A stretch of 64,000 nucleotides of DNA from Pseudotamlana agarivorans (GCF_018860245.1 NZ_JAHKPD010000018.1:453206-517205), one strand, 5' to 3'; positions 18,694 to 26,767 are shown, counted from the stretch's first letter. Program-made: numbers and translations. Notes: generated by a model from the sequence alone, not told the origin.

Positions 18694-18717
18694 AAACTTT
18701 TTAAGTTCTACCTCTTG
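18678..18717 (-). terminator. Intrinsic terminator of dapD, overlapping the convergent gene's stop
   Basis: A 12-bp stem starts CAAGAGGTAGAA at 18684 and pairs with TTCTACCTCTTG ending at 18717. On the minus strand it is followed by CTTTTTATA. The TAG stop of the plus-strand glycosyltransferase (18691-18693) lies in the stem, so the hairpin ends both convergent units. Confidence 0.85.
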
Positions 18718-18762
18718 TGAATCTTTAGGATGTAATCCTTAGATATTTTATTTTCAAATGAA

Positions 18763-19578
18763 TTAAACCGCTACACTATGCTCGCGAAGGGCATCGTTAA
18801 GCGACGTTTTTTTGTTTGTACTTTCTTTACGTTTTCCAATAATTAAAGCACAAGGTACATTGTAAGTTCCAGAAGGGAATTCTTTAGCATAACTTCCTGG
18901 GATTACCACAGAACGAGCCGGTACAACACCTTTGTATTCAACGGGTTTATCACCTGTTACATCTATAATTTTAGTGCTCATTGTTAAAGTAACTCCGGCA
19001 CCTAAAACAGCTTCAGTTTCAACGCGAACACCTTCAACAACAATACATCTACTTCCAATAAAAGCATTATCTTCAATAATAACTGGAGCGGCTTGTAATG
19101 GCTCTAAAACACCACCAATACCAACACCACCAGATAAATGTACATTTTTACCAATTTGAGCACAACTCCCAACGGTAGCCCATGTGTCAACCATAGTACC
19201 TTCATCAACATAAGCACCAATGTTAACATAACTAGGCATCAAAATAGTACCAGCAGAAATGTAAGCACCATGTCTAGCAACAGCATGAGGTACTACACGA
19301 ATACCTTTTTCAGCATAACCTGTTTTTAAAGGAATTTTATCATGAAATTCTAAAGGACCACATTCAATAGTTTCCATTTTTTGAATTGGGAAATATAAAA
19401 CAACTCCTTTTTTTACCCATTCGTTAACTTGCCATCCACCTTCTATAGGTTCTGCTACTCGTAATTCTCCTGCGTCTAATAAATCGACAACTTTTCTTAT
19501 TGCCGTGATTGTTTTTTCGTCACTTAAAAGCGCTCTGTCATTCCAAGCGTTTTCTATGATTTGTTGTAATTCTGTCAT
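18763..19578 (-). CDS. dapD: 2,3,4,5-tetrahydropyridine-2,6-dicarboxylate N-succinyltransferase
   Basis: The product is 271 residues from the ATG at 19578, close to the 274 of E. coli DapD; the frame extends 7 codons further upstream but without family support. The sequence shows the left-handed beta-helix hexapeptide pattern in the middle (GAYISAGTILMPSYVNIGAYVDEG, TWATVGSCAQIG, VHLSGGVGIGG) and the acyl-CoA-binding end. It catalyses the succinylase step of lysine and diaminopimelate synthesis. DapF and DapA are encoded elsewhere in the window, so the pathway genes are dispersed rather than in one operon. Confidence 0.96.
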   Translation of the reverse strand: MTELQQIIENAWNDRALLSDEKTITAIRKVVDLLDAGELRVAEPIEGGWQVNEWVKKGVVLYFPIQKMETIECGPLEFHDKIPLKTGYAEKGIRVVPHAVARHGAYISAGTILMPSYVNIGAYVDEGTMVDTWATVGSCAQIGKNVHLSGGVGIGGVLEPLQAAPVIIEDNAFIGSRCIVVEGVRVETEAVLGAGVTLTMSTKIIDVTGDKPVEYKGVVPARSVVIPGSYAKEFPSGTYNVPCALIIGKRKESTNKKTSLNDALREHSVAV

Positions 19579-19596
19579 TGCTATAATTATTTTGAG

Positions 19597-19604
19597 CAAA
19601 TATA
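19597..19604 (-). promoter_or_regulatory. -7 promoter element (TATATTTG) for dapD
   Basis: This is an exact TAnnTTTG match on the minus strand and ends 18 nt before the dapD ATG at 19578. It lies just upstream of the alternative longer frame start, supporting the shorter protein. Confidence 0.55.
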
Positions 19605-19902
19605 CTAGCTATCATTTAAAAATAGGGAAGGATTTTAGCAAATTAATATCCATTCCTTTACTAAGAATATATTTATTTGGATCACCTATTTGTTAAGGTG
19701 GTCGTGTTTTCAAAACGAGAAAATATTTATTTAAGAAAAAATTAGTATATTTACTTCGATAATCGATATAATTAGCTGTTTGTCGATTTTTGAATTGAAT
19801 AATAGCAATCTTTCAAGCTCTCATAATACAGTTAACAACATATTTTTTACATTTAGAGCTGGCAGGAAGCTTAATACTAACTAACCCTTTAATTAGAAAC
19901 AG
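19605..19902. other. Intergenic region between dapD and the small secreted protein
   Basis: These 298 bp are AT-rich and hold no ORF I would call. A short inverted pair, CACCT...AGGTG, lies near 19684-19700, and CGATAATCG lies near 19757. TATATTTA near 19747 is one base from the -7 consensus and could serve the downstream gene with a leader of about 150 nt. Confidence 0.45.
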
Positions 19903-20199
19903 ATGAAAATTAATTTTTACTTCATTTTAATATTTTTATTTTTTGGATCCGTAGTTAATGCACAAAGCACAGATGTTCCTTCAAAAGCTGAAACCACCGC
20001 ACTATATACCGAAGGAAAAAATTCATTATCTATGGTTAATGAGCTTACGGAAAATAAAATAGTGATGTTAGATGAATTAGACATTAAGATGAGTATAGCA
20101 CGTTTAGAAAGTGATATAAAACTTTATTATAAACGTCAGAAAAAGATAAGTAATATTAGTCTTGTATTTCCAAAAATGAATTTAGAAGCATTGGCTTAA
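19903..20199 (+). CDS. Small secreted hypothetical protein
   Basis: The product has 98 residues. A signal peptide (MKINFYFILIFLFFGSVVNA, cut before QS) is followed by about 78 mature residues rich in Lys, Glu and Leu, with a heptad-like stretch around DELDIKMSIARLESDIKLYYKRQKKIS. I do not recognise it. It is followed by a clear terminator, so it is a one-gene unit. It is unlikely to be spurious because the signal peptide, the terminator and the amino-acid composition all fit a real gene. Confidence 0.7.
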   Translation: MKINFYFILIFLFFGSVVNAQSTDVPSKAETTALYTEGKNSLSMVNELTENKIVMLDELDIKMSIARLESDIKLYYKRQKKISNISLVFPKMNLEALA

Positions 20200-20236
20200 A
20201 TCCATTAGATTAAAATATAATATTATAAACTGAAGA

Positions 20237-20268
20237 AAAGGCTGCTCAATTGAGTAGCCTTTCTTTTT
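20237..20268 (+). terminator. Intrinsic terminator of the small secreted protein gene
   Basis: The stem AAAGGCT(G)CTCAA pairs with TTGAG(T)AGCCTTT across 20238-20262 with one mismatch, and TTCTTTTT follows. It separates the gene from ruvX. Confidence 0.85.
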
Positions 20269-20274
20269 ATATCT

Positions 20275-20282
20275 TATTTTTG
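20275..20282 (+). promoter_or_regulatory. -7 promoter element (TATTTTTG) for ruvX
   Basis: This exact TAnnTTTG match directly follows the terminator and ends 13 nt before the ATG at 20296, giving a leader under 10 nt. Confidence 0.55.
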
Positions 20283-20295
20283 CAAAAAGAAAATT

Positions 20296-20706
20296 ATGGG
20301 GCGTATTTTAGCATTAGATTTTGGAACAAAAAGAACAGGGATAGCCGTAACCGATGCGTTACAAATTATTGCCTCTGGGTTAACGACGGTAAGTACCAAA
20401 GAGTTGTTGTTATTCCTTAAAGACTATACCCAAAAAGAAGATGTTGAATTGTTTTTAGTAGGAGAGCCAAAACAAATGGATAATACCGCTTCAGAAAGTG
20501 AGGCTTATATTATTCCGTTTATTGCCAAATTAGAGAAGGCCTTTCCTAAGATCCCTATTAAGCGTGTTGATGAGCGTTTTACTTCCAAAATGGCTTTCCA
20601 AACCATGATTGATAGTGGGTTAAAAAAGAAACAAAGGCAAAACAAAGCCCTAATTGATGAAATAAGTGCCACTATTATTTTGCAAGATTATCTACACTCT
20701 AAATAA
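20296..20706 (+). CDS. ruvX: RuvX/YqgF-type putative Holliday junction resolvase
   Basis: The product has 136 residues, the usual length. The RNase H-like fold is marked by LALDFGTKRTGIAVTD at residues 4-19 (first catalytic Asp), VGEPKQMD near 55 and VDERFTSKMA near 96. YqgF proteins act in pre-16S rRNA 5' maturation; the junction resolvase annotation comes from fold similarity. It has its own -7 box and is followed by def after 121 bp. Confidence 0.93.
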   Translation: MGRILALDFGTKRTGIAVTDALQIIASGLTTVSTKELLLFLKDYTQKEDVELFLVGEPKQMDNTASESEAYIIPFIAKLEKAFPKIPIKRVDERFTSKMAFQTMIDSGLKKKQRQNKALIDEISATIILQDYLHSK

Positions 20707-20797
20707 TATCAATAAAATTTGGGGCGTTTTTGCCCTTTTTTAGAGAATTCTTTTTGAATAAATCCTGTTAAATGCAAAACATAATTAATAAGAGTTG

Positions 20798-20805
20798 TAT
20801 TTTTG
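20798..20805 (+). promoter_or_regulatory. -7 promoter element (TATTTTTG) for def
   Basis: This exact TAnnTTTG match ends 22 nt before the def ATG. It is part of a 12-mer TTTTTGCAAACC (20800-20811) that recurs at 21419-21430 before the DUF5606 gene. Confidence 0.55.
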
Positions 20806-20827
20806 CAAACCTTAATAAAAACACAGC

Positions 20828-21418
20828 ATGATTTTACCTATTGTAGCCTATGGCGACCCTGTTTTAAAAAAGAAAGCAACAGATATCACTAAAGATTATC
20901 CGAAGTTCGATGATCTTTTAGTTAACATGTTTGAAACCATGTACAATGCTTATGGTGTTGGTTTAGCGGCACCTCAAATAGGATTACCTATACGATTATT
21001 TATAATTGATACAACACCTTTTTCTGAAGATGATGATTTATCTGAAGCGGATAAAGAAGCCTTAAACGGATTTAGACGTGTGTTTATAAATGCTAAAATT
21101 ATTGAGGAAACCGGCGATGAATGGGCTTTTAATGAAGGATGTTTAAGTATTCCAGATGTTAGGGAAGATGTTTTCAGAAAACCAAATATTGTCATGGAGT
21201 ATTTAGATGAAAATTTTGAACCACAAAAAGAATCATTTGATGGCTTGGTTGCTCGTGTAATTCAGCATGAATACGATCATATCGATGGTGTGTTATTCAC
21301 AGATAAACTGTCTAGTTTAAAGAAAAAGTTAATAAAGGGAAAGCTTACAAATATCTCTAAAGGGAAGATAAATGTAGATTATAGAATGCGTTTTCCTGAT
21401 CAAAAAAAGAAACGATAA
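20828..21418 (+). CDS. def: Peptide deformylase
   Basis: The product has 196 residues. The three diagnostic motifs are GVGLAAPQIG near residue 40, EGCLSIPDV near 103 (with the metal-binding Cys) and QHEYDHIDGVLF near 145 (HExxH). It removes the N-formyl group from new proteins. The acidic insertion SEDDDLSEADKEA near residue 62 is common in Bacteroidota members. No methionyl-tRNA formyltransferase gene lies next to it. It is followed by the DUF5606 gene after 54 bp. Confidence 0.96.
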   Translation: MILPIVAYGDPVLKKKATDITKDYPKFDDLLVNMFETMYNAYGVGLAAPQIGLPIRLFIIDTTPFSEDDDLSEADKEALNGFRRVFINAKIIEETGDEWAFNEGCLSIPDVREDVFRKPNIVMEYLDENFEPQKESFDGLVARVIQHEYDHIDGVLFTDKLSSLKKKLIKGKLTNISKGKINVDYRMRFPDQKKKR

Positions 21419-21472
21419 TTTTTGCAAACCATCATTAAACATTTGATATTTGCGACCTTTAAAAAGTAATAT

Positions 21473-21901
21473 ATGAGTTTAGAAAAAGTTATATCAATTT
21501 CGGGAAAACCAGGATTGTATAAATTAGTAACACAAACACGTGGTGGTTTTGTTGCGGAGTCTTTAATCGATAACAAACGTATTTCTGTAAGTGTACAGAA
21601 TAATGTAAGTGTATTAAGTGAAATTGCTATTTATACCCTGACGGAAGAAGTGCCACTAGTACAGGTTCTTGAGAATATAAGAGTGAAGGAAAATGGCGAA
21701 CAAACTTCAGTAAAAGCTAAAGATAGTAAAGATAAGCTTGAAGAATATTTCTTCGGAATTTTACCAGATTACGATGAAGATCGCGTATATGCTAGCGATA
21801 TTAAGAAGGTGATACAATGGTATAATTTACTTCAAAAACATAACCTTTTAGAAGGTTTAGTTGATGCTGATGAAGCTAAAACTGCTGAAGAAGAAGAATA
21901 A
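21473..21901 (+). CDS. DUF5606 domain protein
   Basis: The product has 142 residues. The N-terminal half (LEKVISISGKPGLYKLVTQT, then GFVAESLIDNKR) forms the small beta-rich DUF5606 domain restricted to Bacteroidota. The C-terminal half (LEEYFFGILPDYDEDRVYASDIKKVIQWY) is helical, with an acidic tail. The function is not known. Location just after def is consistent with a housekeeping role, an inference. A strong terminator follows. Confidence 0.85.
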   Translation: MSLEKVISISGKPGLYKLVTQTRGGFVAESLIDNKRISVSVQNNVSVLSEIAIYTLTEEVPLVQVLENIRVKENGEQTSVKAKDSKDKLEEYFFGILPDYDEDRVYASDIKKVIQWYNLLQKHNLLEGLVDADEAKTAEEEE

Positions 21902-21920
21902 AATTGGTCATATAATTTAT

Positions 21921-21948
21921 AAAAAACCTCCTATTTGGGAGGTTTTTT
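21921..21948 (+). terminator. Intrinsic terminator after the ruvX-def-DUF5606 group
   Basis: The stem ACCTCC/GGAGGT (extended by A/T pairs) has a short T-rich loop and is followed by seven T residues. It lies 20 bp after the DUF5606 stop. Confidence 0.92.
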
Positions 21949-22006
21949 TATGCACATTCACTACTTTGAGTTGTTGCTCTAACATACCAATTTTTCTATA
22001 AAAGGA

Positions 22007-22573
22007 ATGAAATCAAATTTGAATATAAAAAATATACTCTTTGTAGTGGTTATAGTTTTACTAATTATACCCCAAACACGGCAGCCAATTCAAATTTGGT
22101 TGAATAAGGGTTTAGCGCTTTTTAGTCCGTCGGTAACAGCAAAAAAAGACCAACAAGTAATAAAAGACTACAATTGGATATTAAAATCAAAAACCGGTCA
22201 TCTTATTAACTTAGAAGACAGTAAAGGTCAGGTTGTTTTTATTAACTTTTGGGGTACTTGGTGTCCACCTTGTATTGCCGAAATGCCAAGCATGCAAGCT
22301 CTTTACAAAGATTATAAGGACAAGGTTGAATTTGTATTTATCTCCGATGAAGATCATTCGCTAAGCAATACTTTCTTAAAAGAGAAAGGATATACTTTTG
22401 AAACCTTTGTACCAAGAACGGCTTATCCTAAAATTTTTAATGTCACCAGTATTCCTAGAACTTTTTTAATAGATAAATCGGGCTATGTGATTATAGATAA
22501 AACAGGTGCTGCCAATTGGAATAGTAAAGCGGTAAGGAAAACTATAGATGAATTGTTGGCAGAAGACCTTTAG
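22007..22573 (+). CDS. TlpA-like thioredoxin-fold protein
   Basis: The product has 188 residues. One N-terminal hydrophobic segment (IKNILFVVVIVLLIIP) anchors it, and the rest faces the periplasm. The thioredoxin core has FINFWGTWCPPCIAEMPSM near residue 75 with a CPPC active site, VFISDEDHS, and the cis-Pro loop VTSIPRTFLIDK near 147. TlpA/ResA-type proteins reduce disulfides of apocytochromes or envelope proteins. No cytochrome maturation gene lies beside it, so the partner is unknown. It is a single gene between two terminator-bounded units. Confidence 0.88.
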   Translation: MKSNLNIKNILFVVVIVLLIIPQTRQPIQIWLNKGLALFSPSVTAKKDQQVIKDYNWILKSKTGHLINLEDSKGQVVFINFWGTWCPPCIAEMPSMQALYKDYKDKVEFVFISDEDHSLSNTFLKEKGYTFETFVPRTAYPKIFNVTSIPRTFLIDKSGYVIIDKTGAANWNSKAVRKTIDELLAEDL

Positions 22574-22602
22574 AAGGACCGATTTTGTTATTTAAATTAA
22601 AG

Positions 22603-22688
22603 TGCGCACGAGAAGATTCGAACTTCCACATCCTAAAACGGATACTGGCCCCTCAAGCCAGCGCGTCTACCAATTCCGCCACGTGCGC
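22603..22688 (-). tRNA. tRNA-Leu (anticodon GAG)
   Basis: The minus strand folds as a class II tRNA of 86 nt. The 7-bp acceptor stem is GCGCACG/CGTGCGC, the D-arm starts TGGCGGAATTGGTAGAC, and the anticodon arm is CTGGC-TTGAGGG-GCCAG with GAG at the centre. A long variable arm and a T-arm with GTTCGAATC follow. The discriminator base is A, and the next genomic bases are CTT, so CCA is not encoded and must be added by the Cca enzyme (9538). It reads CUC and CUU leucine codons. Confidence 0.96.
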
Positions 22689-22701
22689 TTAATTTAGTGC
22701 G

Positions 22702-22735
22702 CAAATATACAGAAGTTTTAAATGTTGTTCTACAA
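22702..22735 (-). promoter_or_regulatory. Promoter of tRNA-Leu (TTG-N23-TATATTTG)
   Basis: On the minus strand TTG at 22735-22733 and TATATTTG at 22709-22702 are 23 nt apart, at the upper end of the Bacteroidota -33/-7 spacing. The -7 box ends 13 nt before the mature tRNA 5' end at 22688, so the 5' leader would be short. Confidence 0.55.
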
Positions 22736-22782
22736 GTTTTTAAGTTTTTGTAAAATTTTAAATCAATTAAATAAATATTAAA

Positions 22783-22826
22783 AAATAAAAAAGCTAAAAC
22801 TTGAATGACGACACTCAGGTTTTAGC
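22783..22826 (-). terminator. Intrinsic terminator of the coiled-coil membrane protein gene
   Basis: A stem formed by GCTAAAAC...TGAGTG and CATTCA...GTTTTAGC (22793-22826) has a TCGT loop and is followed on the minus strand by a run of T residues. It lies 36 bp past the stop at 22862. Confidence 0.88.
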
Positions 22827-22861
22827 CTTTTCTATTTAATTCCTATAGTATTTTATAGCGA

Positions 22862-23464
22862 TTATTTATGTTTATTTAATTCATCTTGAAGCTGGCGACG
22901 CACTTTTTGCTCACGTTCTAAAGCTGAACGGCGGTGTTCTTCAAATTCTTCCTCAATTTCAGCTAAATTTTTATTTGCTTCTTTGGTAACGGCGTTGCTA
23001 TTATTGAATTTGTAAATGAAGAATAGTAGACATGCTAAAAGCCCTCCAACAATAGACCACATGAGAATATTGTAATTCCCTTTTCCCAGTTGTAACCCAA
23101 ACAATGACATATTATCTTTTTCTATGTTGGTTTGATCTAGTTCTATTTGGGTGCTATTTAATTTTTCTTTTAAACTTGAAATTTCTCCTTCTTGGGTACT
23201 AACTACATTTTGAGTAGCTACTAAATCTTTCCTAACGGCGTTTAAAGAATCTAAAGTGTGTGATTTTAATGTGTATAACCAAGCTTTTTTTACAACTTTG
23301 TAATCTTGATATTTATTTGATTTCTGAATTACAAACTCAAATTGGCTGTCAATAGAACCGCTGTTTAAGGATAGTTTATCATTTTCAGTTTCTGTTTGGG
23401 AAAATGAATGGAATGATAAAAGACAGGTGAATACTATTAAAAGTGATGATTTGATGAGTTTCAT
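22862..23464 (-). CDS. Signal-peptide coiled-coil protein with one transmembrane segment
   Basis: The product is 200 residues if started at the ATG 23464, which begins a signal peptide (MKLIKSSLLIVFTCLLSF, ending SFSQ). An ATG three codons upstream is an alternative. Mature residues about 60-115 form a coiled coil (VVSTQEGEISSLKEKLNSTQ), a single membrane helix follows (LMWSIVGGLLACLLFFIY, about 128-150), and a charged second coiled coil ends the protein (EEEFEEHRRSALEREQKV). The topology suggests a periplasmic coil tied to a cytoplasmic coil through the inner membrane. Flavobacterial homologues are often mislabelled as methyltransferases; nothing here supports an enzyme. The role is unknown. 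Confidence 0.72.
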   Translation of the reverse strand: MKLIKSSLLIVFTCLLSFHSFSQTETENDKLSLNSGSIDSQFEFVIQKSNKYQDYKVVKKAWLYTLKSHTLDSLNAVRKDLVATQNVVSTQEGEISSLKEKLNSTQIELDQTNIEKDNMSLFGLQLGKGNYNILMWSIVGGLLACLLFFIYKFNNSNAVTKEANKNLAEIEEEFEEHRRSALEREQKVRRQLQDELNKHK

Positions 23465-23604
23465 TTTTGGCATGATGTTTTGTGATTTTTCTAATTTTTG
23501 CAATGTATAAAATAATGTTTACTATAAATAGTGAATACTTAAAAAGCCTCAACATGTGAGGCCGTTTTAAATACGAGTTAAAACACGATTTAGATTTTAT
23601 TTTT

Positions 23605-25053
23605 TTAATAATATGTATAACGTCTAACCTTTGCAATATATTTAGCTAATCTAACAACCTGATGGCTATATCCATATTCATTATCGTACCAAATGTACAG
23701 AATGATATTTTTACCATCTTTTCTCACAATGGTGGCTTTACTATCATAAATAGATGGTGCCGAACAGCCTACAATATCACTAGAAACTAATTCATCACTA
23801 AGTTCATATTTTATTTGTTCGACCAAATCACCTTCTAAAGCATATTGTTTTAATAAGCTATTTACGTCTTCGAGAGAAGTTTTGTTTTCAATTTCTAAAT
23901 TTAAGATCGCCAAAGAACCATTGGGAACAGGTACCCGAATGGCATTCGATGTTAATTTTCCTTCTAAACTGGGTAAAGCTTTGGCAACAGCACTTCCTGC
24001 CCCCGTTTCGGTAATAACCATGTTTAATGCAGCGGCACGACCACGACGGTACTTTTTATGAAAATTGTCCACGAGGTTTTGATCGTTTGTATAAGCGTGT
24101 ATGGTTTCTAAATGACCGCTTTTTACAGTATACGAATCTTCAATTGCTTTTAGAATAGGAGTAATCGCATTAGTAGTACAGGATGCTGCCGAAAAAATAT
24201 CAATATGATCAGGGTTGTATTCTTTGTGGTTTACACCATGAACGATATTTGGTACTTCTTTACCAGGAGCTGTTAATAAGACCTTATGGACGCCTTTGGC
24301 TTTTAAGTGATTGCTTAGACTATTTTTATCCCTAAATGCTCCCGTATTATCTATGACCAAGGCTTGATTTATATCGTATTTGGTATAATCGATATCTTCT
24401 GGATTATTTGCTGATACTATATGTACTGTAGTACCATTTATTATAAGTGCTTTATTTTCTATATCGATAGAAACGGTTCCTGGAAAATCACCATGAACCG
24501 AATCATTGCGTAATAAAGCAGCTCGTTTTTCTAATATTTTGGCGTCTATTATACCTCGCGTTACAATGGCTCTTAAACGTAACTGACTGCCTTTACCGGT
24601 GCGCATCATAAGTTCCCTGGCAACTAATCTTCCAATTCGACCAAACCCATACAACACAACATCTTTAGGTTCAATATTTCCATTTTTATGAGCATCTTTT
24701 AATTTTTCTGATATGAAAGCCTTGGCATTTTTGTAGTTGGCACTTTCAAAATGAAATTCGTAAGTGAGTTTACCAATATCTAATTTTGCCGGTGGAACAT
24801 CGAGATTTTCGATGGCTTTTGCAATTTCAACCGTATTGAAAATTGAAATTGGTTTTTGAACAAATTTGCCTGCATATTCATGAAGGTTTAAAATCTGACT
24901 CACATTTCTGTCAATTAACTGATTTCTAAATAACACCAGTTCAATTGATTTATCGTACCAAAGGTCACTCACAATTTTAATAAATTCAACAGTTGCTTTT
25001 CTGCGGTCTGCCTGAAAAGCTAATTCCTTTTCGTAATTTTTATTAGAAGTCAT
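23605..25053 (-). CDS. gap: Glyceraldehyde-3-phosphate dehydrogenase, long form
   Basis: The product is 482 residues from the ATG at 25053, about 150 longer than ordinary GAPDH. Residues 1 to about 125 form an extra N-terminal region (AFQADRRKATVEFIKIVSDL...). The Rossmann motif VVLYGFGRIGRLVARELM follows near 130. The catalytic Cys is C292 in SAASCTTNAITP, with the conserved RVPVPNGSLAI and WYDNEYGYSHQVV segments after it. It interconverts glyceraldehyde-3-phosphate and 1,3-bisphosphoglycerate. The long form is known in Bacteroidota beside a short glycolytic GAPDH and may favour gluconeogenesis; this last point is inference. Confidence 0.93.
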   Translation of the reverse strand: MTSNKNYEKELAFQADRRKATVEFIKIVSDLWYDKSIELVLFRNQLIDRNVSQILNLHEYAGKFVQKPISIFNTVEIAKAIENLDVPPAKLDIGKLTYEFHFESANYKNAKAFISEKLKDAHKNGNIEPKDVVLYGFGRIGRLVARELMMRTGKGSQLRLRAIVTRGIIDAKILEKRAALLRNDSVHGDFPGTVSIDIENKALIINGTTVHIVSANNPEDIDYTKYDINQALVIDNTGAFRDKNSLSNHLKAKGVHKVLLTAPGKEVPNIVHGVNHKEYNPDHIDIFSAASCTTNAITPILKAIEDSYTVKSGHLETIHAYTNDQNLVDNFHKKYRRGRAAALNMVITETGAGSAVAKALPSLEGKLTSNAIRVPVPNGSLAILNLEIENKTSLEDVNSLLKQYALEGDLVEQIKYELSDELVSSDIVGCSAPSIYDSKATIVRKDGKNIILYIWYDNEYGYSHQVVRLAKYIAKVRRYTYY

Positions 25054-25123
25054 ATGTTTAATGATTGTGTTTGGTTGGTTTAATATACCTAGCAATTTTA
25101 AACGTTTTCCTAAAAAGGTATAA

Positions 25124-25167
25124 CAAAAAAATAACCCTTCAAAATTTAGATTATTTTGAAGGGTTAT
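25124..25167 (-). terminator. Intrinsic terminator of htrA
   Basis: A 15-bp A/T-rich-to-GC stem (ATAACCCTTCAAAAT with ATTTTGAAGGGTTAT, 25131-25167) is followed on the minus strand by TTTTTTGT. It lies 20 bp past the htrA stop and upstream of the gap start, so the two genes are separate units. Confidence 0.92.
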
Positions 25168-25186
25168 GGCCTATAAAAGTTGCCGT

Positions 25187-26590
25187 TTATCTAAAATTAA
25201 ACCGTTCTCGCTCACCATTTGTATTAATGAGTTCTATTCTTAATGACTCATGTGGCGTTCTTTGTTTTAAGATGGATTGCACATCGTCTACCGTGTTTAC
25301 CTTGGTGTCATTTATAGTCGTGATGATACTACCTTCTGAAATCCCATTGTTTTTCCAATATTGTGCATATTCCCCGTTTAGCTGAATAATTTTAACGCCG
25401 TTTTTCAAGTTAAATGGTTTTAAATCTGATCGCGTTGCGTTTTTAATACGCCCAACTAAAGGCATGTTGAATGTGTCATTCTTTGCTAGTGTTACTGCAA
25501 TGTTTTCAGTTGAACCATCTCTTAAAAGTTTTAAATTTACAACATCATCAGGACGTTTAGCACTTAAATGACCTGTAAGGTCTGAGAATTTAGAGACCTT
25601 AATATTATCAATTTCCTTAATAATATCACCTTCCTTAAGACCAGCTTTATCGGCTCCAGAACCTTCAACTACGCTATCAATATAAACCCCTTCTGTTTCG
25701 TTAACGCCTATTTTTTCGGCAATGGCACTGTTTAAAGCACCGCCTTGAATTCCTAGAATACCATTTTGAACATTTCCGTATTCTAAAATATCTTCAATTA
25801 CCTTTCTAGCAATATTACTAGGTACCGCAAAGGAATAACCAATATAAGAACCTGTTTGTGATGAAATGGCGGTATTAATTCCAACTAATTCACCTTTTGT
25901 GTTAACTAAAGCTCCACCAGAATTTCCTGGGTTAACCGCCGCATCTGTTTGAATAAAGGATTGAGAACTTGTACCAGATAAATCTCTAGACTTGGCACTA
26001 ATAATACCGGCCGTAACGGTAGAGGTTAAGTTAAATGGGTTACCAACAGCTAAAACCCATTCGCCAATTTTAACGTTGTCTGAATCGGCGAAAGTCACAA
26101 AAGGCAGCTCTTCATCGGCATTAATTTTTAAAAGCGCGATGTCATTTTTAGAATCGGCTCCTACTAATTCAGCCGTATAAGTTTTGTTGTTATTCATGGT
26201 TACCGAAAGTTCTTGCGCGTTCTTAATTACGTGGTTGTTCGTTATAATATAACCATCAGCATTAATAATAACTCCAGAACCAGTACCAACTTGAGTGCGT
26301 TGTGAGCTTCTTCCGTAGAAAAAATCTTGAAAAGTCATTTGTCCAGAACTTAAAGTTACATTTTTAACGTGTACTACAGCATTAACAGTGTTTTCCGCGG
26401 CAAGCGAAAAATCGGGAGCTTCGTATGGCCTGATGGTATTATTTACCTTTGTTGTAGGTAATAACACGGGTTGTGTTTCCGTGGTTGTAACTAAATTTGA
26501 ATGGTTTTCTTCGATAAAAATTTTGTAAGCGCTTAAGGTAAAAATCCCACCTAAAGCTGAAACGAGTACCATTGATAAAATCTTCTTCAT
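25187..26590 (-). CDS. HtrA/DegP-family periplasmic serine protease with PDZ domains
   Basis: The product has 467 residues. An N-terminal membrane or signal segment (ILSMVLVSALGGIFTLSAY) precedes the trypsin-like domain. The catalytic triad lies in YIITNNHVI (His), KNDIALLKI (Asp) and NPGNSGGALV (Ser). Two PDZ domains follow, at about residues 275-365 (GSGADKAGLKEGDIIKEI) and 385-467 (NGISEGSIITTINDTKV). It degrades or refolds misfolded envelope proteins. It is monocistronic with its own terminator and divergent from dapF. Two short palindromes in the shared gap could be regulatory sites. Confidence 0.94.
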   Translation of the reverse strand: MKKILSMVLVSALGGIFTLSAYKIFIEENHSNLVTTTETQPVLLPTTKVNNTIRPYEAPDFSLAAENTVNAVVHVKNVTLSSGQMTFQDFFYGRSSQRTQVGTGSGVIINADGYIITNNHVIKNAQELSVTMNNNKTYTAELVGADSKNDIALLKINADEELPFVTFADSDNVKIGEWVLAVGNPFNLTSTVTAGIISAKSRDLSGTSSQSFIQTDAAVNPGNSGGALVNTKGELVGINTAISSQTGSYIGYSFAVPSNIARKVIEDILEYGNVQNGILGIQGGALNSAIAEKIGVNETEGVYIDSVVEGSGADKAGLKEGDIIKEIDNIKVSKFSDLTGHLSAKRPDDVVNLKLLRDGSTENIAVTLAKNDTFNMPLVGRIKNATRSDLKPFNLKNGVKIIQLNGEYAQYWKNNGISEGSIITTINDTKVNTVDDVQSILKQRTPHESLRIELINTNGERERFNFR

Positions 26591-26624
26591 AATTTCGTTT
26601 AAGTATTATTTTAAATTTAATTGT

Positions 26625-26692
26625 AGAGGTAACACCTCTGTTTTTCAATGTTTTATTCTTTTTATTAGAAATGATATCTCTCTAATAGAGAT
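26625..26692. promoter_or_regulatory. Two short palindromes in the htrA-dapF divergent gap
   Basis: AGAGGT-AAC-ACCTCT (26625-26639) and ATCTCT-CTAAT-AGAGAT (26676-26692) are perfect inverted repeats with small loops, about 50 bp apart. The first lies 35 bp upstream of the htrA start. They could be operator sites or weak hairpins in the htrA leader. No known regulator motif was recognised. Confidence 0.4.
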
Positions 26693-26767
26693 TAAAATTA
26701 ATTATTTATTGAATCTTCAATTCAACTTTAACTGCGATTTAACAATCAAAAAAACAGTATAAAATCA

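Noticed and set aside
25065-25385. Plus-strand 106-codon frame
   Set aside because: It is antisense to the end of htrA and includes its terminator hairpin; htrA is the real gene.
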